A model generated the notes under the pieces. It was not told the DNA's origin. It searched no databases and worked only from the letters and a program-made list of their open reading frames with translations. The translations under genes were made by a program, and so were the position numbers. This document shows, one piece after another, positions 25,519 to 32,997 of a stretch of DNA of 47,048 nucleotides; within the stretch, counting starts at the first letter, position 1; every line of letters starts with the position of its first letter. This DNA comes from Chloroflexota bacterium (GTDB taxonomy: Bacteria > Chloroflexota > Limnocylindria > Limnocylindrales > CSP1-4), in contig JAKOQS010000124.1 in NCBI GenBank assembly GCA_029778235.1, forward strand, positions 1 to 47,048, given 5' to 3'.

Positions 25519-26358
25519 CTACTGGCCGCCCTTCTCCTTCCAGCGCTTGTAGACGCCGTAAGCGAATGCGTAGTCGACGCCGACAGCGCGGGCCGCATCC
25601 GCAATCGAGACCCCCTGCCGGAACAGGCGCCTCATCTCCTCTGACTTCCAGCCCCGCTGCTGCCCGGCGAACCCGGCGTCCGCCGAGGCGACGGCAACTG
25701 CGATCGCTGGAGAGCGCCCTGCCCGACCATCCAGCTCGATCCATTCGGGCGGGTCGAACTCGGGCAGCTTGAGGGTGAACCGGCAGAAGCTCAACTCGTC
25801 CAATCCCTTGACGACGTTCGCACCGGCCGCCCGTTCACCGCCGACCATCTGCACCTGTGCCTTGATCGCGGTCATGAAGCGCCAGTACGCGCGGCCATCG
25901 CGTCCCCACACGTGGAACGCGTCGAGGATGTAGTTGTCGAAGATCGGGAACCAGCGCGGCGCGAGCAGGTGCAGCGACTTCGCGCTGCCGACGGGGCCGA
26001 GCACCGCGGCAAAGCGACCGAACAGGCGCTCAACCACGGCTTGGTCACCGTCCGCCAGCGTCTCGATCGGTCGCTCGCGGAGACGGGCGAGGTCGTCCTG
26101 GTTGCTCTTGAGCAGTTCGCCGATCGCCTCGTAGTGGGCCTCGTCGAAGCGGTGGCCGGCACGCCGGTAGTAGCCGAGGTTCCACGACTGAAGAAGCACC
26201 GCCAGCCCTTCGACCACCGTGAACGGTCCGCGACCGGCCTCGGCATCCGCCATGAGCGCCAGTGCGACGCGGTAGAACAGATCGCGTGGCTCACCGCGTT
26301 CGTAGGCGACGCGCGCGTGTGCCAAGTCGTCGAGGGTGACGGCGTAGTAGCGAGACAT
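25519..26358 (-). CDS. Hypothetical protein with C-terminal HTH
   Basis: A 279-aa protein. Most of it is helical; the core segment GPVGSAKSLHLLAPRWFPIFDNYILDAF (residues about 121-148) resembles the helix-hairpin-helix-like pattern (K-x-L-H-L-L-x-P-x-x-F-P-x-x-D) of a family of uncharacterised bacterial proteins. The last 30 residues look like a homeodomain-like HTH (GVSIADAARAVGVDYAF...YKRW). It is transcribed against the element genes and ends near the HTH gene at 25242-25481, tail to tail. Function not known; position between an RM locus and an integrative element suggests cargo. Confidence 0.6.
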   Translation of the reverse strand: MSRYYAVTLDDLAHARVAYERGEPRDLFYRVALALMADAEAGRGPFTVVEGLAVLLQSWNLGYYRRAGHRFDEAHYEAIGELLKSNQDDLARLRERPIETLADGDQAVVERLFGRFAAVLGPVGSAKSLHLLAPRWFPIFDNYILDAFHVWGRDGRAYWRFMTAIKAQVQMVGGERAAGANVVKGLDELSFCRFTLKLPEFDPPEWIELDGRAGRSPAIAVAVASADAGFAGQQRGWKSEEMRRLFRQGVSIADAARAVGVDYAFAYGVYKRWKEKGGQ

Positions 26359-26420
26359 CAGAGGTCAATGGTGCCCAACCGGTACCCGCTCGTGTAGGCG
26401 TGCGGAGCAACCGGGACTGA

Positions 26421-26503
26421 GGGCACACGTCGGGCACGGACCTGACGACTAACTCGCGCATTACCTGCGCATTCATTGCGCCTTTCCCTCGTTTATCTTG
26501 CGC
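26421..26503 (+). repeat. 11-bp-phased short repeats (iteron or operator array)
   Basis: GGGCAC occurs at 26421 and 26432. GCGCATT occurs at 26456 and 26467, GCGCC at 26478 and GCGC again at 26500. The steps are 11, 11, 11 and 22 bp, so all copies lie on one face of the helix. The stretch is locally A/T-richer (TTTATCTT at 26492-26499). It lies just before the ribbon-helix-helix gene and the replication genes, so it may be an operator array or part of a replication origin. Confidence 0.5.
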
Positions 26504-26527
26504 GGCCCGCGGCCGTTCAATCGGGCC

Positions 26528-26761
26528 ATGCCTGCCCTCACGATCCGCCTCCCCCACGACGCTGCCGCGGCCCTCCGCGATCTCGCAGCGGTGGAGTGCC
26601 GCACGCCGCGGGACCAGGCGGCCTTCCTCGTCATCCAGGGTCTGCGAGGTCCCGCGCCAAGCCAAACGCCAGCCGGATTGCGGCGACGGCGCGTCCGCCC
26701 GCCTGGATCGTTGGCAAGCAGCGACGCCGTGGAGGAGGTGCTGCCCGCGAAGCGACGGTGA
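26528..26761 (+). CDS. Ribbon-helix-helix-like small DNA-binding protein
   Basis: A 77-aa protein whose first 43 residues fit an Arc/MetJ-type ribbon-helix-helix domain: strand PALTIRLP, helix HDAAAALRDLAAVE, turn, helix TPRDQAAFLVIQGL. The remaining 34 residues are basic and unstructured. ATG 26528 gives the strand at the very N-terminus as in the family; the frame extends ten codons further but without support. It directly follows the 11-bp-phased repeats, which are candidate binding sites, so it may autoregulate the replication operon. Confidence 0.7.
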   Translation: MPALTIRLPHDAAAALRDLAAVECRTPRDQAAFLVIQGLRGPAPSQTPAGLRRRRVRPPGSLASSDAVEEVLPAKRR

Positions 26762-26803
26762 CCTCCGCCCCTGCCTCCCGCACACCAGAAGGACGAGACA
26801 GCC

Positions 26804-27280
26804 ATGCCCGACGACATCACCATCACCGCCGGAGCCGCCCAGGTCGACATCGAGCCCGGCACCTACGAGGTCACGCTCACCGAGATCAGCGAGCCCCGCA
26901 CGATCGTCCCGCGGACCGGCCCCAACGCCGGCAAGGAGGTCACTCTCCGCGACTGGACGTTCGCGCTCGAGGACGGCAGGGAGATCCGCGGATCGGCGAG
27001 CACCTCATCGCACCCGAAGTCCAAGACCGTCGCCTGGCTGACGGCGCTGCTCGGCGGCACGCCCCCCGTTGTCGGGCAGTCCTACCCGCGCTCCGGGCTC
27101 CTCGGTCGCGTGGCACTCGCGACCATCGAGATCGACGCCGACGGCTGGCCGAGGATCACGAACCTCTCGGCACTCCCGAAGGCGCGCGCGGTGGCTCCTG
27201 GCGCGGCTCCGGTCGCGGCTCCCGCGAGGCGGGCGGTCGCGCAGCCGGTCGCGGTCGACACCGACTCGTTGCCCTTCTGA
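26804..27280 (+). CDS. SSB-like/OB-fold DNA-binding protein of the element
   Basis: A 158-aa protein. Residues 1-125 alternate short strands (ITITAGAAQVDIEPGTYEVTLTEI, described by position 5-28) as in phage proteins of the same size that precede replication genes. An Ala/Pro-rich linker follows and the C-terminus is VDTDSLPF, which resembles the acidic tip ending in (L/I)PF used by single-stranded DNA-binding proteins to recruit partners. Next to a primase-polymerase this supports a single-strand DNA-binding role. The OB fold itself is inferred, not seen. AAGGA lies upstream of ATG 26804. Confidence 0.6.
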   Translation: MPDDITITAGAAQVDIEPGTYEVTLTEISEPRTIVPRTGPNAGKEVTLRDWTFALEDGREIRGSASTSSHPKSKTVAWLTALLGGTPPVVGQSYPRSGLLGRVALATIEIDADGWPRITNLSALPKARAVAPGAAPVAAPARRAVAQPVAVDTDSLPF

Positions 27281-27284
27281 CGTG

Positions 27285-29405
27285 ATGCCCGCTCCGGAGT
27301 CGGTCGTCGCCCGCGCGCTCGAGCAGATCGAGCAGGGTTTCGCCGTGTTCGCCCTGCGGGCGGACGCGAAGGTCCCGGTGACTGAGCACGGCTTCAAGAA
27401 CGCGACGACGCGCCCGGACGGGATCCGGCGGCAGCTCGAGTCTCCGGCCGCCGGCAACTACGGCCTCGTCTGGCCAGCCGACAGCCCGGAGCGCGTCGTC
27501 GTGTTCGACCTCGACGACGGCGGCGGCGCGGACCGCCCCTGGCGCGAACGGATGCTCGACCTGGTCGCAGTCCACGGGCCGCTCCCCGCCACCAAGACGA
27601 CGACCACGCCCTCGGGCGGCCGCCACGCCTTCTACCGCTGGCCGGCTGACGCGCCGATCCCCGCGGGCGACGAGCTCTTCGGCTTCACCGTGCGCTGGCC
27701 CGGGCGCGGCTACCTCGTCGGACCCGGCAGCCGCATCGGGGACCGCGAGTACACGGCGGGCCCGGTGGCCGAGATCGCCGAGCTGCCCGCCCGATGGGTC
27801 GAGGCGGCCCTCGCAGAGCGACCCGGTCGCGGCCAGGCGGCGCCCGCCGGCGACGCCATCACCGTCACGCCCAGCTTCTCCCTGCCCGACCGGATCCCCG
27901 CCGGCCGCCGGTATGCCGCCGTCCGCGATTACGTCGCCAGCCGCTACAACGCAGGGCTCGGGCTCGACGAGCTGTGGGAGCTCGTCCGCACCCAGGTCGC
28001 CCCCCGGTTCGAGGTCGCCAAGACCGAGCCGGAGCTCCGGGCCGACTTCGACCGGGTGACCGAGAAGATCGGCGAGCGTCTCGGCGCGCCGGCGCACACG
28101 CCCGAAGTGCGCCGTGCCCCAGGCCCCGGCATGGACGCAGCCGACCTTCTGGGCGTCGACCTGCCGCCCCTGCGCTGGATCGTGCCGGGCCTGATCCCCG
28201 AGGGGACGACGATCCTCGCCGCGCCACCGAAGGTCGGCAAGAGCTGCCTCGTCTACCAGGTCGCGGTCGAGGCGTCGATCGGGGGCGACCTGCTCGGCCG
28301 CCGCGTCGTGCCCGGGAGCGTCCTGTACCTCGCGCTTGAGGACGGCAAGCGCCGCGGACAGCAGCGGCTCCTCGCCGCCCTGGCGGGTCGCACGATGCCC
28401 CGCGGTCGTCTCGAGATCCGGTGGGACGCCCGCAACATCGGAGCCGGGCTCGAGGAGGACATCGCCGACTGGCTCGAGGGCCATCCCGACGCGGTCCTGG
28501 TCGCGATCGACACCCTGGGCAAGGTCCGCGGCGCGTCCGACGGCAGGCGCAATGCCTACGAGGTCGACGTTGCGGCGATGGCCCGGCTCCAAGACCTGTT
28601 CCGCGATCGGAGCGTGGCGCTCCTCATCGTCCATCACGCCCGGAAGGAGTCGACCGACGACTTCCTCACGAGCGTGTCGGGTACCTATGGGATCACCGGG
28701 TCGGCCGACACGATCGTCGTGATCCGCCGCAAGCGCAACGAGGCCTTCGGGACGCTGCACGTCACCGGTCGCGACGTCGCCGACGAGCAGGTCACCGCGC
28801 GGTTCGACCACCTGACGTGGACGGCGGCCCCTGGCGTCCTGTCGGCGGCCTCGTTCGAGCGGGCGGAGGTCTACCGTGTCATCGAGGCGCGCGGCCCGGT
28901 GTTCGCCAAGTCGATCGCCGACGAGCTCGGCATGGAGCGGACCGCGGTCCAGCACCTCGTCGCCGGGCTCGTCGCACAGGGTGCCGTGGCTCGGGTCCGG
29001 GGCGGCTACGTCCCGGCCGAGGTCGTCATCGACACCGCGGAGCCCCTTTCTCTCCCCCTTCACTCCACTCACTCAAAGAGTGAAGAGAGAGATGGGGGAC
29101 ACCCGCCCGCGGGCACGCCCGCACGCGAGGCCGTTTGCACGGCATGTGGCCGGGTGGTTGAGGTCGACGCGACCGGGTTGCTTCGGCCCCATTACCGCGA
29201 AGCCGATCTCGCCACCGCGAAGTGGGGCCGAGGCCCCTGCCCGGGCGTACCTGAGGCCGGTCCACCTCTGCGCGTCGTCCCGGCCGACTCGACCGGCTGG
29301 GTCAACCGCTGCCGATGGTTCCGCGACCACCAGTCCGCCCACCGCCAGACGCCGTCCGGTTGGACGTGCGACGCCTGCTACCCCGAGGAGGGAGATCCCG
29401 CATGA
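27285..29405 (+). CDS. Primase-polymerase / RepA-like helicase fusion
   Basis: A 706-aa replication protein. The N-terminal bifunctional primase/polymerase (prim-pol) domain (residues about 8-180) shows GFAVFALR, the metal-binding VFDLDD (Asp75, Asp77) and SGGRHAFYRW. An AAA_25/RepA-type ATPase follows with Walker A APPKVGKS (313-320), Walker B in VLVAIDT (404-410) and IVHHARK. A winged helix lies near 530-585 (DELGMERTAVQHLVAGL). The C-terminus has two Cys pairs (CTACGR; CDAC) suggesting a zinc finger. It should prime and unwind element DNA. Start ATG 27285 or GTG 27282, 1-4 nt after the upstream stop. Confidence 0.88.
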   Translation: MPAPESVVARALEQIEQGFAVFALRADAKVPVTEHGFKNATTRPDGIRRQLESPAAGNYGLVWPADSPERVVVFDLDDGGGADRPWRERMLDLVAVHGPLPATKTTTTPSGGRHAFYRWPADAPIPAGDELFGFTVRWPGRGYLVGPGSRIGDREYTAGPVAEIAELPARWVEAALAERPGRGQAAPAGDAITVTPSFSLPDRIPAGRRYAAVRDYVASRYNAGLGLDELWELVRTQVAPRFEVAKTEPELRADFDRVTEKIGERLGAPAHTPEVRRAPGPGMDAADLLGVDLPPLRWIVPGLIPEGTTILAAPPKVGKSCLVYQVAVEASIGGDLLGRRVVPGSVLYLALEDGKRRGQQRLLAALAGRTMPRGRLEIRWDARNIGAGLEEDIADWLEGHPDAVLVAIDTLGKVRGASDGRRNAYEVDVAAMARLQDLFRDRSVALLIVHHARKESTDDFLTSVSGTYGITGSADTIVVIRRKRNEAFGTLHVTGRDVADEQVTARFDHLTWTAAPGVLSAASFERAEVYRVIEARGPVFAKSIADELGMERTAVQHLVAGLVAQGAVARVRGGYVPAEVVIDTAEPLSLPLHSTHSKSEERDGGHPPAGTPAREAVCTACGRVVEVDATGLLRPHYREADLATAKWGRGPCPGVPEAGPPLRVVPADSTGWVNRCRWFRDHQSAHRQTPSGWTCDACYPEEGDPA

Positions 29406-30160
29406 CCGCCACCGCCACCCGCCCCGTCGGGGTCGTCCGGACGAAGACGCACCAGTACTACTTCAACGGCGCCGGCCCCTGGCCAGGCGTGACATCGGTC
29501 ACCCGTGTCCTCGACGCACCGGCGTTGACCTCCTGGAAGATGAACCAGGTTGCCCAGGCGGCGATCGCGAGTGCGGAGCGCCTCATCGAGGACCGCGAGG
29601 CGGGCCGGGTCGACGCCGCGGTGAAGTACCTCACCACCCTCTCGACGACCGCGATGGACCGCGGTTCGCGGATCCACGCGTCGATCGAGCAGATCCTCCG
29701 CCGGGAGCCGGCGTCGATCGACCCGCGCGACGAGGCGGCCGTGGCCGGCGCCCGTGCCTGGCTCAACGCGCAGGTCCGCGAGCACGGCCTGCGGCCGCTA
29801 GAGGTCGAGGCGTGCCTCCTCCACGAGACCCTGGGCTACGGGGGGACGTGCGACCTCATCGCCGAGCTCGACGGCGAGGTCTGGCTGCTCGACTGGAAGA
29901 CCGGCTCCTCGGTCGCGACGCCGGACGGCGCCGTGTACCGCGACCACCGCCTGCAGCTCGCGGCGTACGCGAACGCGGAGTTCATCGCCCGGGTCAACGA
30001 TCCGGAGCGGTACCCGCTGCCGGCGATCCCCCGGTACGGGATCGTCCACGTCACCGACGGCGGCACCCGTCTGTACGAGGCGATCGTCACCCCGCGCGAC
30101 TGGGTCGCGTTCCGGGCCGCGCTGAACCTCTACGCCTGGTCGAAGGAGAAGGCGGCGTGA
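29402..30160 (+). CDS. RecB-like PD-(D/E)xK exonuclease
   Basis: A 252-aa nuclease. The Cas4/RecB-type core is visible: GSRIHASIE (His92), then GGTCDLIAELDG (Asp151), LLDWKTG (Asp164, Lys166) and the QLAAYA helix motif near residue 190. Phages use such proteins in recombination and DNA processing. ATG 29402 overlaps the primase stop (ATGA), and its own stop overlaps the RuvC-like gene, so the genes are tightly coupled. Confidence 0.85.
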   Translation: MTATATRPVGVVRTKTHQYYFNGAGPWPGVTSVTRVLDAPALTSWKMNQVAQAAIASAERLIEDREAGRVDAAVKYLTTLSTTAMDRGSRIHASIEQILRREPASIDPRDEAAVAGARAWLNAQVREHGLRPLEVEACLLHETLGYGGTCDLIAELDGEVWLLDWKTGSSVATPDGAVYRDHRLQLAAYANAEFIARVNDPERYPLPAIPRYGIVHVTDGGTRLYEAIVTPRDWVAFRAALNLYAWSKEKAA

Positions 30161-30615
30161 CGAGCGTCCTCGCGATCGACCCTGGCTCCGCCCAGTCCGC
30201 CTGGCTGCGCTTCGACGGCGACCGGCCGCAGGGGTTCGGGATCACCGCCAACGACGTGCTCGTCCGGGCCCTGCGCTCGGGCGGACTCCCCGACGTCGTC
30301 GTCATCGAGAAGGTCGAGTCGTATGGGATGGCAGTCGGGGCCGAGGTGTTCGACACGGTCCTGTGGGCCGGGCGCTTCGCCGAGGCCGCCCATCGGGTGC
30401 CGGTGGTCCTGCTGCCGCGGCGGGCGGTGAAGCTCGCTCTGTGTGGCGACTCGCGGGCGAAGGACGCGAACATCCGCCAGGCCCTGATCGACCGCTTCGG
30501 CGGCAAGGACGCCGCGGTCGGCCGGAAGGCGGCCCCGGGGCCGCTGTACGGGATCTCCCGCGACGTCTGGTCGGCCCTGGCGATCGCCGTCACGTACACG
30601 CTGCAGGCCGCATGA
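30157..30615 (+). CDS. RuvC-like Holliday junction resolvase
   Basis: A 152-aa protein of the RNase H-like fold. Acidic residues are seen at Asp8 (LAIDPGS), Glu51 (VVIEKVESYG) and near the C-terminus in RDVWSALAIAV, matching the RuvC active site order. The length fits phage-type resolvases. It would cut branched DNA formed during replication of the element. GTG 30157 overlaps the nuclease stop; the stop overlaps the next gene (ATGA). Confidence 0.82.
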   Translation: MTSVLAIDPGSAQSAWLRFDGDRPQGFGITANDVLVRALRSGGLPDVVVIEKVESYGMAVGAEVFDTVLWAGRFAEAAHRVPVVLLPRRAVKLALCGDSRAKDANIRQALIDRFGGKDAAVGRKAAPGPLYGISRDVWSALAIAVTYTLQAA

Positions 30616-30824
30616 CCCCGCGCCACCCGGACCTGAGCCCACGCCAGGAGCAGGTGCTGGTCCTGCTCGGCGACGGGCTGGGCCTCGGTGAGATCGCGGC
30701 GCGCCTTGGCATCTCCGAGTGGACCGCCCGGACATACCGTGACGAAGGGCGCCGGCGTCTGGGCGCCCGTACCACGACGCAGGCGGCCGTCCTCGTCCGT
30801 GAGCAGCGCGAGCGGGCGCGATGA
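30612..30824 (+). CDS. LuxR/GerE-type HTH protein
   Basis: A 70-aa protein that is almost entirely one GerE-like HTH: LSPRQEQVLVLLGDGLGLGEIAARLGIS (by position 8-35), WTARTYRDEGRRRLGA, then TTTQAAVLV. No receiver domain. Part of the four-nt-overlap chain. It shares the pattern (R/K)-x-L/V-G-A-x-T-x-x-Q-x-V with the frameshifted HTH gene after the integrase (32613-32854), so the element carries two related regulators. Confidence 0.78.
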   Translation: MTPRHPDLSPRQEQVLVLLGDGLGLGEIAARLGISEWTARTYRDEGRRRLGARTTTQAAVLVREQRERAR

Positions 30825-30994
30825 CGGACTCCCTTCCTCCGGCCCCGCCCCGGACCGACCCGCTCGCGGCGGCCCTCGCGTTCGCGATCCGCGAGGCCGT
30901 GCGCCTGGAGGGGGAGCGCGGACGCTTGCCTGCGGCGCCCGACAGAGCGAATGTCGTCCCCATGAAGCCGAAGCCCGAGGCCCGGGTGGCGTGA
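30821..30994 (+). CDS. Small protein between HTH gene and integrase
   Basis: A 57-aa frame beginning ATG 30821, overlapping the HTH gene stop (ATGA), and ending TGA 30992-30994, overlapping the integrase GTG (GTGA). The junctions on both sides are the same 4-nt overlaps used throughout this operon, which is the main reason to call it. The sequence has a central amphipathic helix (LAAALAFAIREAVRLE) and a basic tail (MKPKPEARVA). No family is recognised; an accessory factor of recombination is possible from position only. Confidence 0.6.
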   Translation: MTDSLPPAPPRTDPLAAALAFAIREAVRLEGERGRLPAAPDRANVVPMKPKPEARVA

Positions 30995-32616
30995 CCGCCC
31001 GTGCCCTGCCTCGCTCCCTCGAGGACCTCCGCGGTCGCCGTGCGGCGCGCTGGATCCGCGAGTCCACGGCAGGGCAGGCCGACAACTTCGGGCCCGACGC
31101 GCAGGCCGAACAGCAGGCGAGGGCGATCGAGCGCTGGGGCCTCGTTGAGACGCCCTGGGCCTGGCAGGTCGCGCACTCCGGGCGGACGATCGCGGCGACC
31201 GGCCAGTGGGCCGAGATGCTCGAGGGCGCCGGGCACGACTGGGACGTCCTCGTTGTCGGGTACGTCTCCCGCTTCGCCCGGGACCTCCGCACCGCGGTGA
31301 ACGCCCGCCACGACCTCCACGCCCGCGGGGCGGTGATCCTGTTCGCCGACGAGCGGGTCCTCTCCTCCGACGAGGACGAGTGGGAGCGCTGGGCGCGGGA
31401 GGCGGTCGAGGCCGAGGCGTACAGCCGCCGCCTGGCGAAGCGGATCCGCGAGGGGTACGCGGCGAAGCGGCGACGGCTCGGCGTGCCGGGCGGCAACAGG
31501 GCGCCCTTCGGCACGGTCCGCGACGGGCGGACGCTCCGCGTCGACGAGCCGTCGCTCGCCGTCGTCCGCCGTGTGTACGAGCTCGCGTCGGCCGGCCTCA
31601 CCGACCGCGAGGTGGCCGGGGCAACCGGCCTCGCGCTCAAGCACGTCGCCGAGATCCTCACCAACCCGTTCTACATCGGTCGGCTCTGGTCCGGCGAGCC
31701 GTCCGCCCTCGGCCCGCTCGTCGACCCCTCGACCTGGGACCACGTCCAGGAGCTCCGCGCCCGGTACAGCCGGAGGCACCGCGGCGCCGTGACCCGACGC
31801 CAGTACGGCCTGGGCGGCCTGCTGGCCTGCGCCGCCTGCGGAAGGCGCCTCATCGGGCACGTGGGCCGCTACCGGCACCAGGACGCCTGCGAAACCTTCA
31901 AGGCCGCGGCGCCCAAGCGGGTCCAGGCCGACGGCGAGACGCTCGACCCCCGGGTGCGGGGCGAGTCCTACAAGGTCGCGGTCTACGAGGACGCGATCGG
32001 CCTGGCGCTCGGGCACGTCGCGGTGTCGGCCCGCCTGAAGGCCGCGGTGGTCCCGCTGGCCACGCGGCCGGCACACGAGGGCCCGGACGTCCTGGCGCAG
32101 GCGCGCATCCGCCGGGAGCGCGAGCGGGCGGCCGTGCAGTACGCGCGGGACCGGGACCTCGGGAGGCTGGAGGCGACGATGGCGCGCCTCGACGCCGAGG
32201 CCGCCGCGGCGGCGGAGCGCCCGTCGCGCCTTCCGACGGCGGCCGAGGCGCGCGCCTACCTGGAGTCGCTGCCCGAGCTGTGGGAGAAGACCTCGGACGC
32301 CGGCCGTCACGCGATCGCAGAAGCCGTGTTCGAGCGCATCGACGTCCTGGGGGCCAGCGACTACACCTTCACGCTGACCGCCGCGGCGAAGGCCCGGGGA
32401 TGGGACGCGGCCTTCGGGCCGGGCGTGCTGCGCCTCGAATCACAAGGTGGTCGGGGCAAGACCTCGCACTCGGACGCAGCCTCAGAAGAGGGGGTCCTGA
32501 GCACGAAAGAAGGTCAGTCTGGTCGGGGCGAGAGGCATTGCCCCGCGACCACCGACCTTCTCGTAATGCGGCTCGCCGAGCCGCCCGAGCCGTGCGAGTG
32601 GCTGCGGAGCGCGTGA
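30991..32616 (+). CDS. Large serine recombinase (integrase)
   Basis: A 541-aa site-specific recombinase. The resolvase domain starts with RWIRESTAGQ (nucleophile Ser25 with Arg20/Arg23) and has YVSRFARDL. The recombinase domain follows (GYAAKRRRLGVPGGNRAPFG, then NPFYIGRLWSG), a zinc ribbon (CAACGRRL ... CETF), and a coiled-coil (about 370-420). It would integrate and excise the element at att sites that need not be tRNA genes. The final 50 residues (from about SQGGRGK) are Ser/Gly/Glu-rich and encoded by repeat-containing DNA, unlike the rest. GTG 30991 overlaps the small upstream gene. Confidence 0.92.
   Translation: MTARALPRSLEDLRGRRAARWIRESTAGQADNFGPDAQAEQQARAIERWGLVETPWAWQVAHSGRTIAATGQWAEMLEGAGHDWDVLVVGYVSRFARDLRTAVNARHDLHARGAVILFADERVLSSDEDEWERWAREAVEAEAYSRRLAKRIREGYAAKRRRLGVPGGNRAPFGTVRDGRTLRVDEPSLAVVRRVYELASAGLTDREVAGATGLALKHVAEILTNPFYIGRLWSGEPSALGPLVDPSTWDHVQELRARYSRRHRGAVTRRQYGLGGLLACAACGRRLIGHVGRYRHQDACETFKAAAPKRVQADGETLDPRVRGESYKVAVYEDAIGLALGHVAVSARLKAAVVPLATRPAHEGPDVLAQARIRRERERAAVQYARDRDLGRLEATMARLDAEAAAAAERPSRLPTAAEARAYLESLPELWEKTSDAGRHAIAEAVFERIDVLGASDYTFTLTAAAKARGWDAAFGPGVLRLESQGGRGKTSHSDAASEEGVLSTKEGQSGRGERHCPATTDLLVMRLAEPPEPCEWLRSA
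32509..32560. repeat. Compound inverted repeat in integrase 3' end
   Basis: GAAGGTC (32509-32515) pairs with GACCTTC (32554-32560), and inside it GGTCGGGGC (32521-32529) pairs with GCCCCGCGACC (32540-32550) with one bulge. The inner left arm with flank (GGTCGGGGCGAGA) is also a direct repeat of 32449-32461 (12 of 13 bases). It could be an attachment-site element, a recombinase accessory site or a terminator. Confidence 0.5.
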
Positions 32617-32854
32617 AGCGCCGGCCTTTCCGCCCTGCCGAGCGAGCCACCAACCATGAGGTCGGTGTGGTTGCCGCCGTCCTGGTGGCCGGGTCGGAGA
32701 AGGCGGCCGCCCAACGGCTCGGGCTGCCCCACTCGACCGTCACACGTCTTGTGGCGAGCGCGCACCCGAAGGTAGGGCCGAGACGATGGCGCAGCTGGTG
32801 TGGATCCTGGCGCCGAGGCTGCCCGATCCCACTCGCCGTGGCCCCGTGACTTGA
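32613..32854 (+). pseudogene. LuxR-type HTH gene, apparently frameshifted
   Basis: GTG 32613 overlaps the integrase stop (GTGA). The frame reads an HTH (SEKAAAQRLGLPHSTVTRLVASAHPKVG) and then Arg/Trp/Cys-rich shadow sequence to a stop at 32849. In the neighbouring frame the DNA after 32777 reads AETMAQLVWILAPRLP and ends at 32854. Joining HPKVG to AETMAQLV gives the usual end of a GerE-like HTH (compare LGARTTTQAAVLV in the gene at 30612). One missing base in the GGG run at 32775-32777 explains it. It may be a real mutation, a programmed shift or an assembly error. Confidence 0.6.
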
Positions 32855-32997
32855 CCCACCATCCCCAAGCTCGCGCCAGCCGGCGGTGCCTGGTTATCGC
32901 CTCGCCTGCTCGCGCGGCCACGAGGCGGGCCCTCAGCCTCTTGCGCCTTGGACGGCGGTCCTGTGCAACGGCGGCCGGATGGGCGAGCTCGCGCGGC

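Larger units (their letters stand above)
25015..32854 (+). mobile_element. Compact integrative element (replication plus serine integrase, no structural genes)
   Basis: The plus-strand genes from the small DNA-binding proteins to the HTH gene after the integrase form one module: ribbon-helix-helix protein, SSB-like protein, prim-pol/helicase, RecB-like nuclease, RuvC-like resolvase, HTH proteins, integrase. Six consecutive junctions from 29402 to 32613 are 4-nt ATGA/GTGA overlaps. There is no capsid, portal or tail gene, so it is a phage satellite, an integrative plasmid or a phage remnant. Ends are not defined; the RM locus to the left may be cargo. Confidence 0.6.
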
